DNA from: Stentor roeselii
Taxonomy: Eukaryota > Ciliophora > Heterotrichea > Heterotrichida > Stentoridae
Length of the DNA stretch: 64,000 bases
Direction: 5' to 3'
NCBI GenBank assembly: GCA_006503475.1
Contig: RSEH01000014.1
Location: forward strand, 1 to 64,000
The notes under the pieces were generated by a model. The model was not told the origin of the DNA. It saw only the letters and a program-made list of their open reading frames with translations, and did not search any database. Below are positions 8,898-18,367 of this stretch, piece by piece. How positions within the stretch are numbered: the stretch's first letter is position 1; each line of letters opens with the position of its first letter. A program made the translations under genes and the position numbers.

Positions 8898-11800
8898 CTA
8901 TTTTCCTAATTTGCCTTCGGCATCTAGTTTTTTATAATTTTTAGTATTCTCATTTTGACTTTCTAATGAGTTTTTTTTATCTTTGGATATAATCTTTATA
9001 CTATTGATTTGATTCTCTATAAATTTTTTCATTGTTTTATCATTTTCAGTGATTGTTTTTAATAATAAATCCAGTCTAGACTGCCACGGAGTCTGAACTT
9101 CTATAATAGATGGAGTAATGTTATCAAAGCTTGCAAAGTATTTTGATGAGCTGGACACAAACTTTCTCCAGAATAGCAAAACTTCAACTTCATAGACAGT
9201 CTCAATCATTGATTTGTAATCAATTTGTTGAGCTTCATCTAAGAATTTTGCAAAAGTATCACTGAGAACCGCTATCAATAAATTCAGCATAACGATTATT
9301 ATAAGTAAAGTTCCCATAGTAAACATTGTATATTCCAGATAATTATTTTCTCCATGTTCAAATCCTCCTATAGACTGATCAATTGCATCAGTCCAAAAGC
9401 TTTGAAAGTCATCTGAAGACGTTTCAACCATCTTAAGCAACCCAAAAGAGAGGGTAAAAAATACAAAAATGATGAGAAACGGAATTATATCAACGATGCA
9501 CTTGAGGATAAGGCGCACATAGAATCTGGTTTTATCAAAAGCTCGAAATCCGAGAAGGGCTTTTATGATATTGAGTAGTACAAAGACCCAATTTAAAATT
9601 CTCATATAAGCTTTTTGATCATCTTGTTTCAATGACTTAAGTTGGCCTGTTTCATACATGAAGATCCAAAAGACTGATATAACATAGCGCAGAATATCTA
9701 TAGTATTCCAATTTATCATCATTTTAAAGATGTCTTCAAAGAAACTTTTGTATGCATCTGACCTTATCCAGACAAACTCTATGACGTTGAATATAATAAA
9801 GCAGTAAGCCAATTCGATGATGTTTGTCATTTGATAAGCTAGTAAAAAGTATGTTCCATATCGATAGCAAAATGCATTCATTAGTCTTAACTTTTCATCT
9901 CTATTCATGTAGTACACTGCGGATCTTATGAGTAAATAAGAAACTGACACAAGCATTCCTATGATGCAATATAGTGTTTCTCCTTTATAATAACTGTAGA
10001 TTATCAAACCATTTACGGACGACGAACATGCAAAATCGAATATATGATTTTTTGTCCATTCAATTTTAATAAAGTTTAACGTTTCTAGAGTCAATAAAAG
10101 CATGTTTAGAATCAACAAATATATATTGAAGTTTCCGTAAAAGACATACATAATAACGCAGAAACTCTGAAAGCCTAGTCTTTGTCCAATCGAGTAGTCC
10201 CAGAGTTTGTAGGAATAAGCATATAGAAAGACTTCTAGCATTCCGATAGCAATAAAAAAGTAGAAATGATTATTAGTAAATATGAATATCATCAGAAAAA
10301 GAATTGTTGGCAGGCAAAATATTGCAACTAAAAAGATACTCAAAATAATTTGATTTTTTTCTCCCTGCTTCAGCCAATTTCTTATCATTTTAATTGTTCT
10401 TGATATGAAATTAAAATAACTATTTCTGTTTTCTTCTTTATCATTCGATGAAGTTGACTTTACAAGATCTTGAGGATTGTCTTCGTCATCAGTCTGCATT
10501 GGGGTTGTATTATCAATTTTTGTGAACACTTCTTGAACGGTCAAGGCTTGCGCTAGTACGTAAAAGGTCAAAACTAATGGATCTGAATAAAAAAACACTA
10601 TGAGAATACTGGTGGCCAGCTGTAAAATTGATGAGTAATTAATTGAACTGATCCCGAAATAATCTCGAACTCCAAGATTTACAGCTTGAATAATTTCCGA
10701 TATAATAAGTGCAGCATTGACAATATAAAATGAATAAATATAATATTTATAATATTTTGATTCTGCATTGTTACTTGTCACTAATGAAGCTACTAAAAAG
10801 ATGTTTATCCACATAAGAATAGTTAATCCTATGATTCCAAGTCTCAAACTTGCCCATTTTAATCGTATATAAATTTTAATGAAATCAGTTCCGAATATTT
10901 TCATATCTTCAATATCACAAAGACACTTAGTTAGCTTCAGACTTCCCTTAGTTCCGAGAGTAGAAGACAATTTAATATGACTATAATTTATTTGGTAATC
11001 TTTTTGTTCTCCGCTTGTATTTCCGAAAAAGCATCCTCTTAATGAAGAGCCTCTGTGATCGAAGGTTGTGTACATCGGTAAGTAATCACTCTTTGGAGTC
11101 CCATACTCTATACTGCTTCCAATCAATTTATCAAGTAAAGGTGGAACACTAATACAGCCACATTTCAAAATATCTTCGAAATAATCTTCGATTTCATGAA
11201 GCATAATAATAAAATGAGGGTCATCTTCTTCCATATTGCATATATAATTTAAGAGACTTTCTGTACAGCCCAAAGCTTGATCATCAATCGTTTTTTTTAT
11301 TGGAAAAATTTCGAAGTCGGTTGGGTTTTTTGAATTTTTCTTCCAATTCATAAAAACTTTTAAATTTTCAGAGTCTTTGGCATGGCATAATGCAAAAATC
11401 ACGTTCTTTTTTTGTTCTTTATCGAATTTACTGCTCATATTTTCAATATCTTCTTCTTTTAAGATTGGTGATAAATCTCCTTTTGAGTCAATGTGCAACT
11501 TGAACAGGTATACTTCACTTTTTGATGAGTTACTTCCTGCTAAGATCAAGAGATACGATGAGAAGTAAAATATTTTATCTATGTATTTATCCAATTTTAA
11601 AATAGGTTCAACTTTTAGATTTGACAGAGAGAGAACTTTTAAATATCTATCCTGATGTATGAAAATCAGTTTATTATCGAGCACTATTTTCGCCTTGGAT
11701 TCTTCCGTAAATTCTGACAAATCTGTAAACTGAAATTCATCTTCAGTATTGAATTTTTTTATTTCGGTTTCTAAATTATAATCAATAAGAACTGTTTCCA

Positions 11801-13712
11801 TTTTAGATTTTTGGTTCAGTAAAAAATTAGGAAATAGTAGTGACTGAGATGTGTATGAAATCATCAAAGTGTCAACTATTGAGTTTTGAATTTTTTTAAC
11901 ATCATATTTGCTGAAAAACTCTGGGCTAACTGGGGACTCCTTTCCGAAAGATACATTTAGTTGTTGTACTGATTCATCATTTGATGAGTTATTATTTTTC
12001 GTTGTGTTAATATTACTTTTTATTGGTATATTATTTTTATCTAATTCTTTATCACTATTTTGTGGTATTTTTTTGTTCGGTTCCTTTTTATAAGTCGTTT
12101 CCGTTAAAGTTGTAATCGATATTTTTCTTATGTATAATTTGTTTTCAAAATTACGAATGACTTTTAATTCAACTACTGGTCCGCTTCTACAAATTTTTAA
12201 GTAAATATCATCGAAATAACTCTTGGTTTCTTTTCGAGAAATAGTAGAGTAAAAATCCTTATTATTGTTAGGAAGGAATTGATCATTTTCTGGATAAAAT
12301 GATATTTGCATATTATCACAATTGATAATATATATCTTCTGTATATATTTTTTCAAATCTTTTTTGATTCCTATGTTTTTATTATCTGTTAAATTTTCTT
12401 TTCTTTTATTTTCTTCTTTTTCACTTGTAGTTGTTGAATTTTGAATAACTTCATTTCTCGAAACTATTGCTGCAATTATCATTTCATCGGTATTTATGTA
12501 AAAAATATCAGGCTCGTCTATTAATTCAATATAGTGTGTTTCAACTAACAATTCTACTTTTTTGTTCTTTAGATTTGATATTTCGGAAGGGTTTTTTAGT
12601 TCACAATTTATATTTATGTTTATATTTATTATATGGTTACTAATGCAGAAGTATATATTGATTTTAGTTTCAAAAAATATAGATTTATAACATTTTATTT
12701 CTCCAGACATCAGCATTTCTTCATTCATGGTTTTATTATTATTTGGATTTTTATATTCTAATTTGCACTCTTTTAAAAATTTATTTTCATTTAAATCCCA
12801 TAATACAATGACTGACCGATTGCCTAATATCAAAATATCCTTATAAGTTGTAAATTCGAAGAATTCAAATGTTTTTAAGCTCTTTAAGATGATAACATCC
12901 GGTGTTTTATTCTTTTCTATATAAGATTTTTGGGGTTCCTCATTAATAAAATTTTGCTCTAAATCGTCTTCTTGTCTGTTGCCTTCTATTTCGACTAAGT
13001 TTTGAGCTTTTTCTATATCTGAGCTTTCTCGTGCTATAATTTCAGGTATTTTTTCTTCTATGATATTTGGTATTTTAGTTTCTTCTTGTGCACATGAATT
13101 TTGATTTTCTTTATCTTGTTTTTCTTCTTGTTCAAGTTCCAATGTAAGGATATAAATTAAAGATTTACTTAGAGAATAAATCAGGATTCTAACGTATTCT
13201 TTAGTAACCTTCATAGTAGTGTAGTCAGCTTTTTCTTCAAATTTGAAATAATCATCAAAAATCATTTTTTTGAAAATTTCTTTATAAAGTTCATCGCAAT
13301 TACTTATAAGTTTATGTTTTTTTTCTAGTCTAGAAACTTTAATATTAGATTTGTAGAGCATTTCTCGACCAGAAAATGGATTATTTGGATAAATTGATTT
13401 ATAATCCAATTTATTTCCTATATATTTTAAAAAATAATCATTTGATTGAATTTGTGCTTGTTTAGTTTGATTAGATAGATTTATATATTCATACATACTT
13501 TTACAATATCCTTTAATTTTGACACTTTGAGAGCGAAATCTAGAAAAATTTTGATCAAGATTTTTGGTTGAGTCAATTTCTTCTAACTTATATTTTTTTT
13601 CTTGCACAGTTTCTGAACGAAACCTATGATCTTGTAATTCGATTGCCTCATCCACGGGATTACCATCATTTTTAGGAAACAGAGCCTCTTTCAAGTCTGG
13701 TCTATTGTCCAT
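8898..13712 (-). CDS. Giant TRP-like polytopic cation channel (unit A)
   Basis: The frame is open to 13736, but the first true ATG gives MDNRPDLKEALF at 13712, matching the start of the unit B paralogue; that gives 1604 residues. The N-terminal half is soluble: Lys/Glu-rich linkers and strands resembling a beta-propeller (ILGNRSVIVLWDLNENKFL). The C-terminal part has about ten hydrophobic helices. The last segments carry channel landmarks: an S4-S5-like FRAFDKTRFYVRLILKCIVD, a pore region DDFQSFWTDAIDQSIGGFE, and a final helix MLNLLIAVLSDTFAKF, the TRP/polycystin-type S6 signature. Cation conductance at the surface or cilia is inferred. The neighbouring CDPK-like protein makes calcium-dependent control plausible. 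No introns are evident. Confidence 0.8.
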   Translation of the reverse strand: MDNRPDLKEALFPKNDGNPVDEAIELQDHRFRSETVQEKKYKLEEIDSTKNLDQNFSRFRSQSVKIKGYCKSMYEYINLSNQTKQAQIQSNDYFLKYIGNKLDYKSIYPNNPFSGREMLYKSNIKVSRLEKKHKLISNCDELYKEIFKKMIFDDYFKFEEKADYTTMKVTKEYVRILIYSLSKSLIYILTLELEQEEKQDKENQNSCAQEETKIPNIIEEKIPEIIARESSDIEKAQNLVEIEGNRQEDDLEQNFINEEPQKSYIEKNKTPDVIILKSLKTFEFFEFTTYKDILILGNRSVIVLWDLNENKFLKECKLEYKNPNNNKTMNEEMLMSGEIKCYKSIFFETKINIYFCISNHIININININCELKNPSEISNLKNKKVELLVETHYIELIDEPDIFYINTDEMIIAAIVSRNEVIQNSTTTSEKEENKRKENLTDNKNIGIKKDLKKYIQKIYIINCDNMQISFYPENDQFLPNNNKDFYSTISRKETKSYFDDIYLKICRSGPVVELKVIRNFENKLYIRKISITTLTETTYKKEPNKKIPQNSDKELDKNNIPIKSNINTTKNNNSSNDESVQQLNVSFGKESPVSPEFFSKYDVKKIQNSIVDTLMISYTSQSLLFPNFLLNQKSKMETVLIDYNLETEIKKFNTEDEFQFTDLSEFTEESKAKIVLDNKLIFIHQDRYLKVLSLSNLKVEPILKLDKYIDKIFYFSSYLLILAGSNSSKSEVYLFKLHIDSKGDLSPILKEEDIENMSSKFDKEQKKNVIFALCHAKDSENLKVFMNWKKNSKNPTDFEIFPIKKTIDDQALGCTESLLNYICNMEEDDPHFIIMLHEIEDYFEDILKCGCISVPPLLDKLIGSSIEYGTPKSDYLPMYTTFDHRGSSLRGCFFGNTSGEQKDYQINYSHIKLSSTLGTKGSLKLTKCLCDIEDMKIFGTDFIKIYIRLKWASLRLGIIGLTILMWINIFLVASLVTSNNAESKYYKYYIYSFYIVNAALIISEIIQAVNLGVRDYFGISSINYSSILQLATSILIVFFYSDPLVLTFYVLAQALTVQEVFTKIDNTTPMQTDDEDNPQDLVKSTSSNDKEENRNSYFNFISRTIKMIRNWLKQGEKNQIILSIFLVAIFCLPTILFLMIFIFTNNHFYFFIAIGMLEVFLYAYSYKLWDYSIGQRLGFQSFCVIMYVFYGNFNIYLLILNMLLLTLETLNFIKIEWTKNHIFDFACSSSVNGLIIYSYYKGETLYCIIGMLVSVSYLLIRSAVYYMNRDEKLRLMNAFCYRYGTYFLLAYQMTNIIELAYCFIIFNVIEFVWIRSDAYKSFFEDIFKMMINWNTIDILRYVISVFWIFMYETGQLKSLKQDDQKAYMRILNWVFVLLNIIKALLGFRAFDKTRFYVRLILKCIVDIIPFLIIFVFFTLSFGLLKMVETSSDDFQSFWTDAIDQSIGGFEHGENNYLEYTMFTMGTLLIIIVMLNLLIAVLSDTFAKFLDEAQQIDYKSMIETVYEVEVLLFWRKFVSSSSKYFASFDNITPSIIEVQTPWQSRLDLLLKTITENDKTMKKFIENQINSIKIISKDKKNSLESQNENTKNYKKLDAEGKLGK

Positions 13713-13740
13713 TAAAATTATAAGAAAAAATGTCAAACTT

Positions 13741-13768
13741 TTAGCTAGCTAAAGTATAAATTTTTGGG
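13741..13768 (-). promoter_or_regulatory. Conserved box upstream of channel gene A
   Basis: A block reading AAATTTATACTTTAGCTAGC on the minus strand, with flanking CCC and TAA, starts 29 nt upstream of the ATG. The same block, nearly identical, lies 28 nt upstream of the unit B channel. Surrounding spacer is more diverged, so it may be the TATA-like core promoter. Function is inferred from conservation between two paralogues only. Confidence 0.35.
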
Positions 13769-14540
13769 AAAACACTGAATTTTACTAAGTATAGAGATCT
13801 TGGACACCCACCAAGCTATTTTAATCATTCTTATCAATTTTTCTATTTGAATCCAATAAGATTTTTTATCAATTTGAGCCTATCTTTCCTGCAAGATAGA
13901 CATAGAGGAATCAACTTCATAGATCTCCTGGAAGAATCAAGCAGTCTGCTTAGTAGTAAAGAATAAAAATATTCCATTCCAATAATCCTAACTTTATGTA
14001 CATACCCTAACACTTACTAAGCTTTTGAAATCGAGATCTACTATTCTCATTCCGAAATAATATTCAGAATTGATTAAATTAGGTCGAGACCTACAATTCT
14101 CATGTGGGACTTTATTCAGAGTTGATTTAATTGATTTGGGGTAAATGGTATATATTCTTAAGCTATTCTCTTGAGCTATCTTTAGAATTTGGTTTAACTT
14201 CATTATAATAAAGCTTAGATAAGAATTTATGTATTCCTGATATACTGTTTTGTGTGAGAAGATTCCAGATTCTTTTCTAAAATATTATATTATAAGATTA
14301 GAAATGATTTTAAGTATACTCTAATATAAATGCTTCTTTTTATTATATATTTGCATATAAACTTAGTGAATTATTAAGTTCCAATCCTTGATCTAAACTT
14401 AATATAATTTTTTAGTTTACAATGATTATCTATAATAGTCTATCGAAAGAAATTTGGGAAAAATATGGAAAATCTAAGCAAAATAGGGATTCAATATTTT
14501 TTCAATGAATACTCTTAATGTAGTTTTATGAGTCTGAAAA
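13769..14540. repeat. Upstream flank of unit A, homologous to the flank of unit B
   Basis: This stretch has no gene. It aligns in order with 23230-24210: shared words include the TAATAAAGCTTAG / ATTAAAGCTTAG block, ATATAAATGCTTCTTT against ATATAAATACTTCTTT, and AAATATGGAAAAT. The duplication that produced the two units therefore took the 5' flank along. Short open frames here (such as 13994-14203) are not conserved in the other copy and look spurious. Confidence 0.6.
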
Positions 14541-14641
14541 TTTCAATTGGATCTCATACTTTGGTATTAATCTAATAACTACTTCAAATTATCATAGACT
14601 TCGAGATATCTTAAGAAATATATCTACCTTCAGGTATGCAT
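14541..14641 (-). pseudogene. Relic of the 3' end of the otubain-like gene
   Basis: The block aligns with 24214-24315, the last codons and stop region of the intact otubain-like gene on the same strand (shared AATTGGATCT.ATACTTTG and CCTTCAG.TATGCA). The reading frame is gone. It marks where the duplicated block reached into the neighbouring gene. Confidence 0.55.
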
Positions 14642-14859
14642 ATTATCATTAGAATATTCTCAGATGCTACTTACTTTTTGATTAAAACCTAAAATTTTTC
14701 ATGAAATTGAATGTTTTTATTGAATTTCTACGATTATATAAAATTTTCAGAAACCTGAAATATTTTGTTCAGATCGAATGATATTTGTAAATACATTATA
14801 ATAATCGATATATATGCAGATTATGAGAAGAATTGTGAGAAGAAGAAATGCGTGCTTTA

Positions 14860-15160
14860 TAATTAGACGCTCTATCTTGATATAACTAATAATTATACAA
14901 GAATAAAGTCTTTCATAGCTTCACAGAATGAATTTCTCAGAATAAAGAATGATTATTTTAAAATATTTAACTAATAACTTTTCATTATAAAATCCTGCTT
15001 TCATTTACAATACACTAAAAGAATACTTATTATTATGAAATGCAGCTTTGTGGCTTTCAACACCTCAAAAGCTATAAATAACTTTAGAATAACTAAAATA
15101 GCATTATTTCCAGGATCAGATTTCGAAAATACAAACATTATTTTCCTCCAATATTAAATG
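14860..15160. repeat. Extra copy of the intra-unit spacer
   Basis: This block aligns with 17290-17590 in the spacer between the CDPK-like gene and channel of unit B, sharing GCTCTATCTTGATA, ACTAATAATTATA, CCTGCTTTCATTTACAA and TAGCATTATTT. Here it lies outside a unit, next to a channel fragment, so it probably belongs to a further decayed cassette copy. Confidence 0.6.
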
Positions 15161-15269
15161 TGAATCGTTGATTCTAATAAAATCTTAATAAAAAGTCTTA
15201 CGCTCATGGATACTTGAATTACTATAAATTTAGACATATGACACTAGCCTACATGATTCTATAAAGGTT

Positions 15270-15346
15270 ATATTAAGTATTACAAAGATCCAATTTAAAA
15301 TTCTCATATAAGCTTTTTAATCGTCTTGTTTTTATAATTAAGTTGG
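15270..15346 (-). pseudogene. Small relic of a third channel copy
   Basis: About 77 nt match the channel coding sequence around 9577-9645, including an exact run through CAATTTAAAATTCTCATATA and AGCTTTTT, which encodes the conserved YMRILNWVFVLLN helix. The frame is broken. Together with the spacer copy at 14860-15160 it keeps the cassette order, so it marks a largely deleted third cassette. Confidence 0.65.
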
Positions 15347-15502
15347 AGTATATGATAATTTATTTAAGAAGTTATATGAAAGGCTGGAGTAATTACCAAA
15401 CGCCTAAATAATTTTTCATAGACAGAGATTTATTCAATCCCTTATAAGACTAAAAAATTTCTAACTCAAAATAGAAAATGCTGTAATTTGATATATTTTC
15501 TT

Positions 15503-16969
15503 CTAAGTTATTACTTTATGAGATACCTTCTTCATTATATGCTCCTTCAATTCAGAAAGATTAATCTTACCGTCTCCATTTTTATCAGCCTCTCCAATGA
15601 ATCTTTGTAAGTCACTCTCCGATATTGTCGGCATGTTTCTTTTGAGTTCATTTAAATCCAAGACGCCGCTTTTATCAATATCATATTCGTTGAAAGCTTT
15701 TTCAAAGTAGCCCATTTCATCTGCTATGTTCCAGTCCCTCATTGATGCAATGAACTCTGAATAATTAATCATGCCATCTTTCATGAGACTAATTCTATCA
15801 TTTATATCTTGACCAATAACTGGATCGATTTTTGATTTCTTGAGTGCATCAATCATCTCTTGAGAACTAAGCATTCCATCATTGTTTTCATCTATTTGTT
15901 TGAACAAAATTGTTAGTTCTCTGTTCAATTTATCATTGAAGATAAACTTGCTAATATATGTTAAAATTGTTTTTTCAACCTGTCCTAGAGATTGGAAACG
16001 TTTCATCCTTTTAGCTTTTTCGTTAGTAAAAACATCTGATATTATATCTTTTACACCTTCAAATTTGAAAATTTCATTTTTAAGAGCATTTTCAGCAGAT
16101 ATTCTATCATTAGGATTTTTTTTTAGCATATCTCTAATGAGTTGTTTAATATTATCATCATAATTCATTCTATCGATTTCTTTATATAATTCTTTTTGCT
16201 TTTTAGCTATAAGAAAAGCTCTCTCGAATTTTTTTGAAGAAAGCATTAAAAAGAAAATTATCCCAGCACTCCAAACATCACATTCTTTACCATAAATTTC
16301 ATCGTGCATTTCTGGCGCAGTGTATGGAGGATTTCCCATAAAATGAATAAATTTACGACTTTCATTAAGTTTTTCAGCAATTCCAAAGTCTATCACTTTA
16401 ACTATATTTTTCAGTTCTCTAATTATTATTTTCTCACTACTATTCGTGTTTTCAATGTCTGTTATATTATAGTTAGTAATTAAGATATTTTCAGGTGTTA
16501 GATTTCTATGAATTATATTTTTTTTGTGACAATGATTAATTGCTAGTAATATTTGATTCAAAATGGAAATAGCATCAACTGTAGTTAATGTTTTTTCTTT
16601 AATAACTTGAAGTAAGTTCTTCCCATTAATATATTTTGATACAATATCATATGAAGTTCTAGTTTCAATTAGTTTCTTTATTTTCATTATATTTGGATGA
16701 TCCACCAACATTAGGATTTCCACTTCTTCACGCAAACTTTTTTTTTCCTCATCATCAAGGCCGCTTTTGAGTAGCTGCTTTAAAGCATATTTTTTTTTAT
16801 CAGTGATACAATATACTGATGAAATAGTACTAAACCTGTTTTCTTTCCAAACTTTGATGGTTCTGTAATTTTTCCGAACGTTTGTTCTTTCGATCACAGT
16901 AGTGTCTCTAGCTGCGACAGAACTATTTGTCTGGGGAGTTTGAGTTTCTTTTGATTGACTGGAGCCCAT
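15503..16969 (-). CDS. CDPK-like EF-hand protein with an apparently dead kinase domain (unit B)
   Basis: 488 residues, closely related to the protein at 6952-8424 along its whole length. It starts MGSSQS (N-myristoylation consensus). The kinase-like domain again lacks the glycine loop (WKENRFSTISSVY) and has HRNLTPEN in place of HRDLKPEN, while the ATP lysine (YALKQ), DFG (VIDFGIAE) and APE stay. EF-hands 1 (DENNDGMLSSQE), 3 (DIDKSGVLDLNE) and 4 (DKNGDGKINLSE) are canonical; number 2 is degenerate. The same catalytic changes in both copies mean they predate the duplication and have been kept, which argues for a selected non-catalytic role. It lies 3' of the unit B channel on the same strand. 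Confidence 0.85.
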   Translation of the reverse strand: MGSSQSKETQTPQTNSSVAARDTTVIERTNVRKNYRTIKVWKENRFSTISSVYCITDKKKYALKQLLKSGLDDEEKKSLREEVEILMLVDHPNIMKIKKLIETRTSYDIVSKYINGKNLLQVIKEKTLTTVDAISILNQILLAINHCHKKNIIHRNLTPENILITNYNITDIENTNSSEKIIIRELKNIVKVIDFGIAEKLNESRKFIHFMGNPPYTAPEMHDEIYGKECDVWSAGIIFFLMLSSKKFERAFLIAKKQKELYKEIDRMNYDDNIKQLIRDMLKKNPNDRISAENALKNEIFKFEGVKDIISDVFTNEKAKRMKRFQSLGQVEKTILTYISKFIFNDKLNRELTILFKQIDENNDGMLSSQEMIDALKKSKIDPVIGQDINDRISLMKDGMINYSEFIASMRDWNIADEMGYFEKAFNEYDIDKSGVLDLNELKRNMPTISESDLQRFIGEADKNGDGKINLSELKEHIMKKVSHKVIT

Positions 16970-18367
16970 TTATAACAAAATTCCCAGTCACATTATCTAA
17001 GGTCCATTTTAATCAACCTATGGCCGAAGAAATAATAATCTAACAAGAAAAACAACTAATCAATAGTCACTAGATTATTGATTTCCTGAGTTACCGTCAT
17101 TATAATCTTTTATTATTATATTATTGCTTGCTATTCGGCCTGACTTGCTACTGCCCAGATATAGAATTCTCAAAAAGACTCTCGGTAAAATTTACCTCAG
17201 AGATCATACTGAATGAATTATGTGAGACAAAGACTTTTTCGAGCTCGAACTTTTAGCTTTACCATTACAAATTATATGTAATCTAATTAGTTAAAGGCCG
17301 CTCTATCTTGATAGAACTAATAATTATAGAAGAATAAAATGATTCAATTTCTCTAAATTGATTTTCTCAGAAATAAACATTCATATTTTCAAATGGTTGA
17401 GGTATAAATTTTTATTATCAAACCCTGCTTTCATTTACAACTCAGTAAGGAAGAATTTTTCTAATGAAAGATTCCTTTTTGCCTCTCTCAACATCTTTAA
17501 AGCTATAGATAATTACATATAAGAAAAGGTAGCATTATTTAAAGGGTTAGATATGAAGACAAAGCATATCATATTTTTTGTATATTAGTGTCATTGTTTA
17601 ATTATGATAAAATCTTAATTCAAAGTCTTTACCCGAATCAAACCTTTTGTATTACATAAATTTCAGAGATAAGACTGATCAGCACAATAAAAGACAAACA
17701 TGATTAGATTTTATTCAATATTAAATAATATTTCAAATAATCACTAAAACAAATATATATAATTAACCTTGATTATACTTTTTTTGAATTGTTATTGAAA
17801 GTGTTGTTGAATTGATTGATTTAGAGATACTAAGTCTAAATTAGTGTTATATATACTAGAATCTCAAATATTATATTGATATATTATAGTAATCTACTAT
17901 TGTGTCTTATCTTTTTGATAAGTTTGAAAAATTTTGTAAAATGATTTGAGTTTTTTTGTAATTTAGAATGCCAAATTGAATCTCAGAATATAATATTTTA
18001 AAATTCAGATATTTGCCTATAGTGGTGCACAACGCATCGTAAATTACTTTCTAATCCTTAATAAATCCTAAGGCTTTCAATTTCTAATATTTTAACAATA
18101 TCATGATATAATATTCTGATAATTATGATTATTAAGTTTATGAAAACTTATTTACATATCTAAAAGTAGCTTCCAAGCTTGCATTCAATCACATGACTCA
18201 AATAGATGTGAATTTGACTTATATTTCAGTGGATAGCTTTATTATTTCGAAGTAATCAATCAAATTTCATATTCAAAAAAATCAATTATTGAAATATCAC
18301 TTACTGTTTCAAAACTACTGAAGAATTATTAAGAAATGATGAGGTTTTTAAAATTTCTACTCTAAGA
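16970..18367. other. Spacer between the two genes of unit B
   Basis: AT-rich, no supported gene. The part at 17200-17590 is shared with 8700-8790 and with 14860-15160. The last part (18320-18367) resembles the sequence just 3' of channel A (8850-8897). The middle, about 17600-18300, has no counterpart in the shorter unit A spacer and shows nothing recognisable. Confidence 0.5.

Noticed and set aside
13994-14203. 69-residue minus-strand frame upstream of channel A
   Set aside because: It lies in the duplicated flank and is not open in the homologous region near 23450-23640, so it is probably chance.
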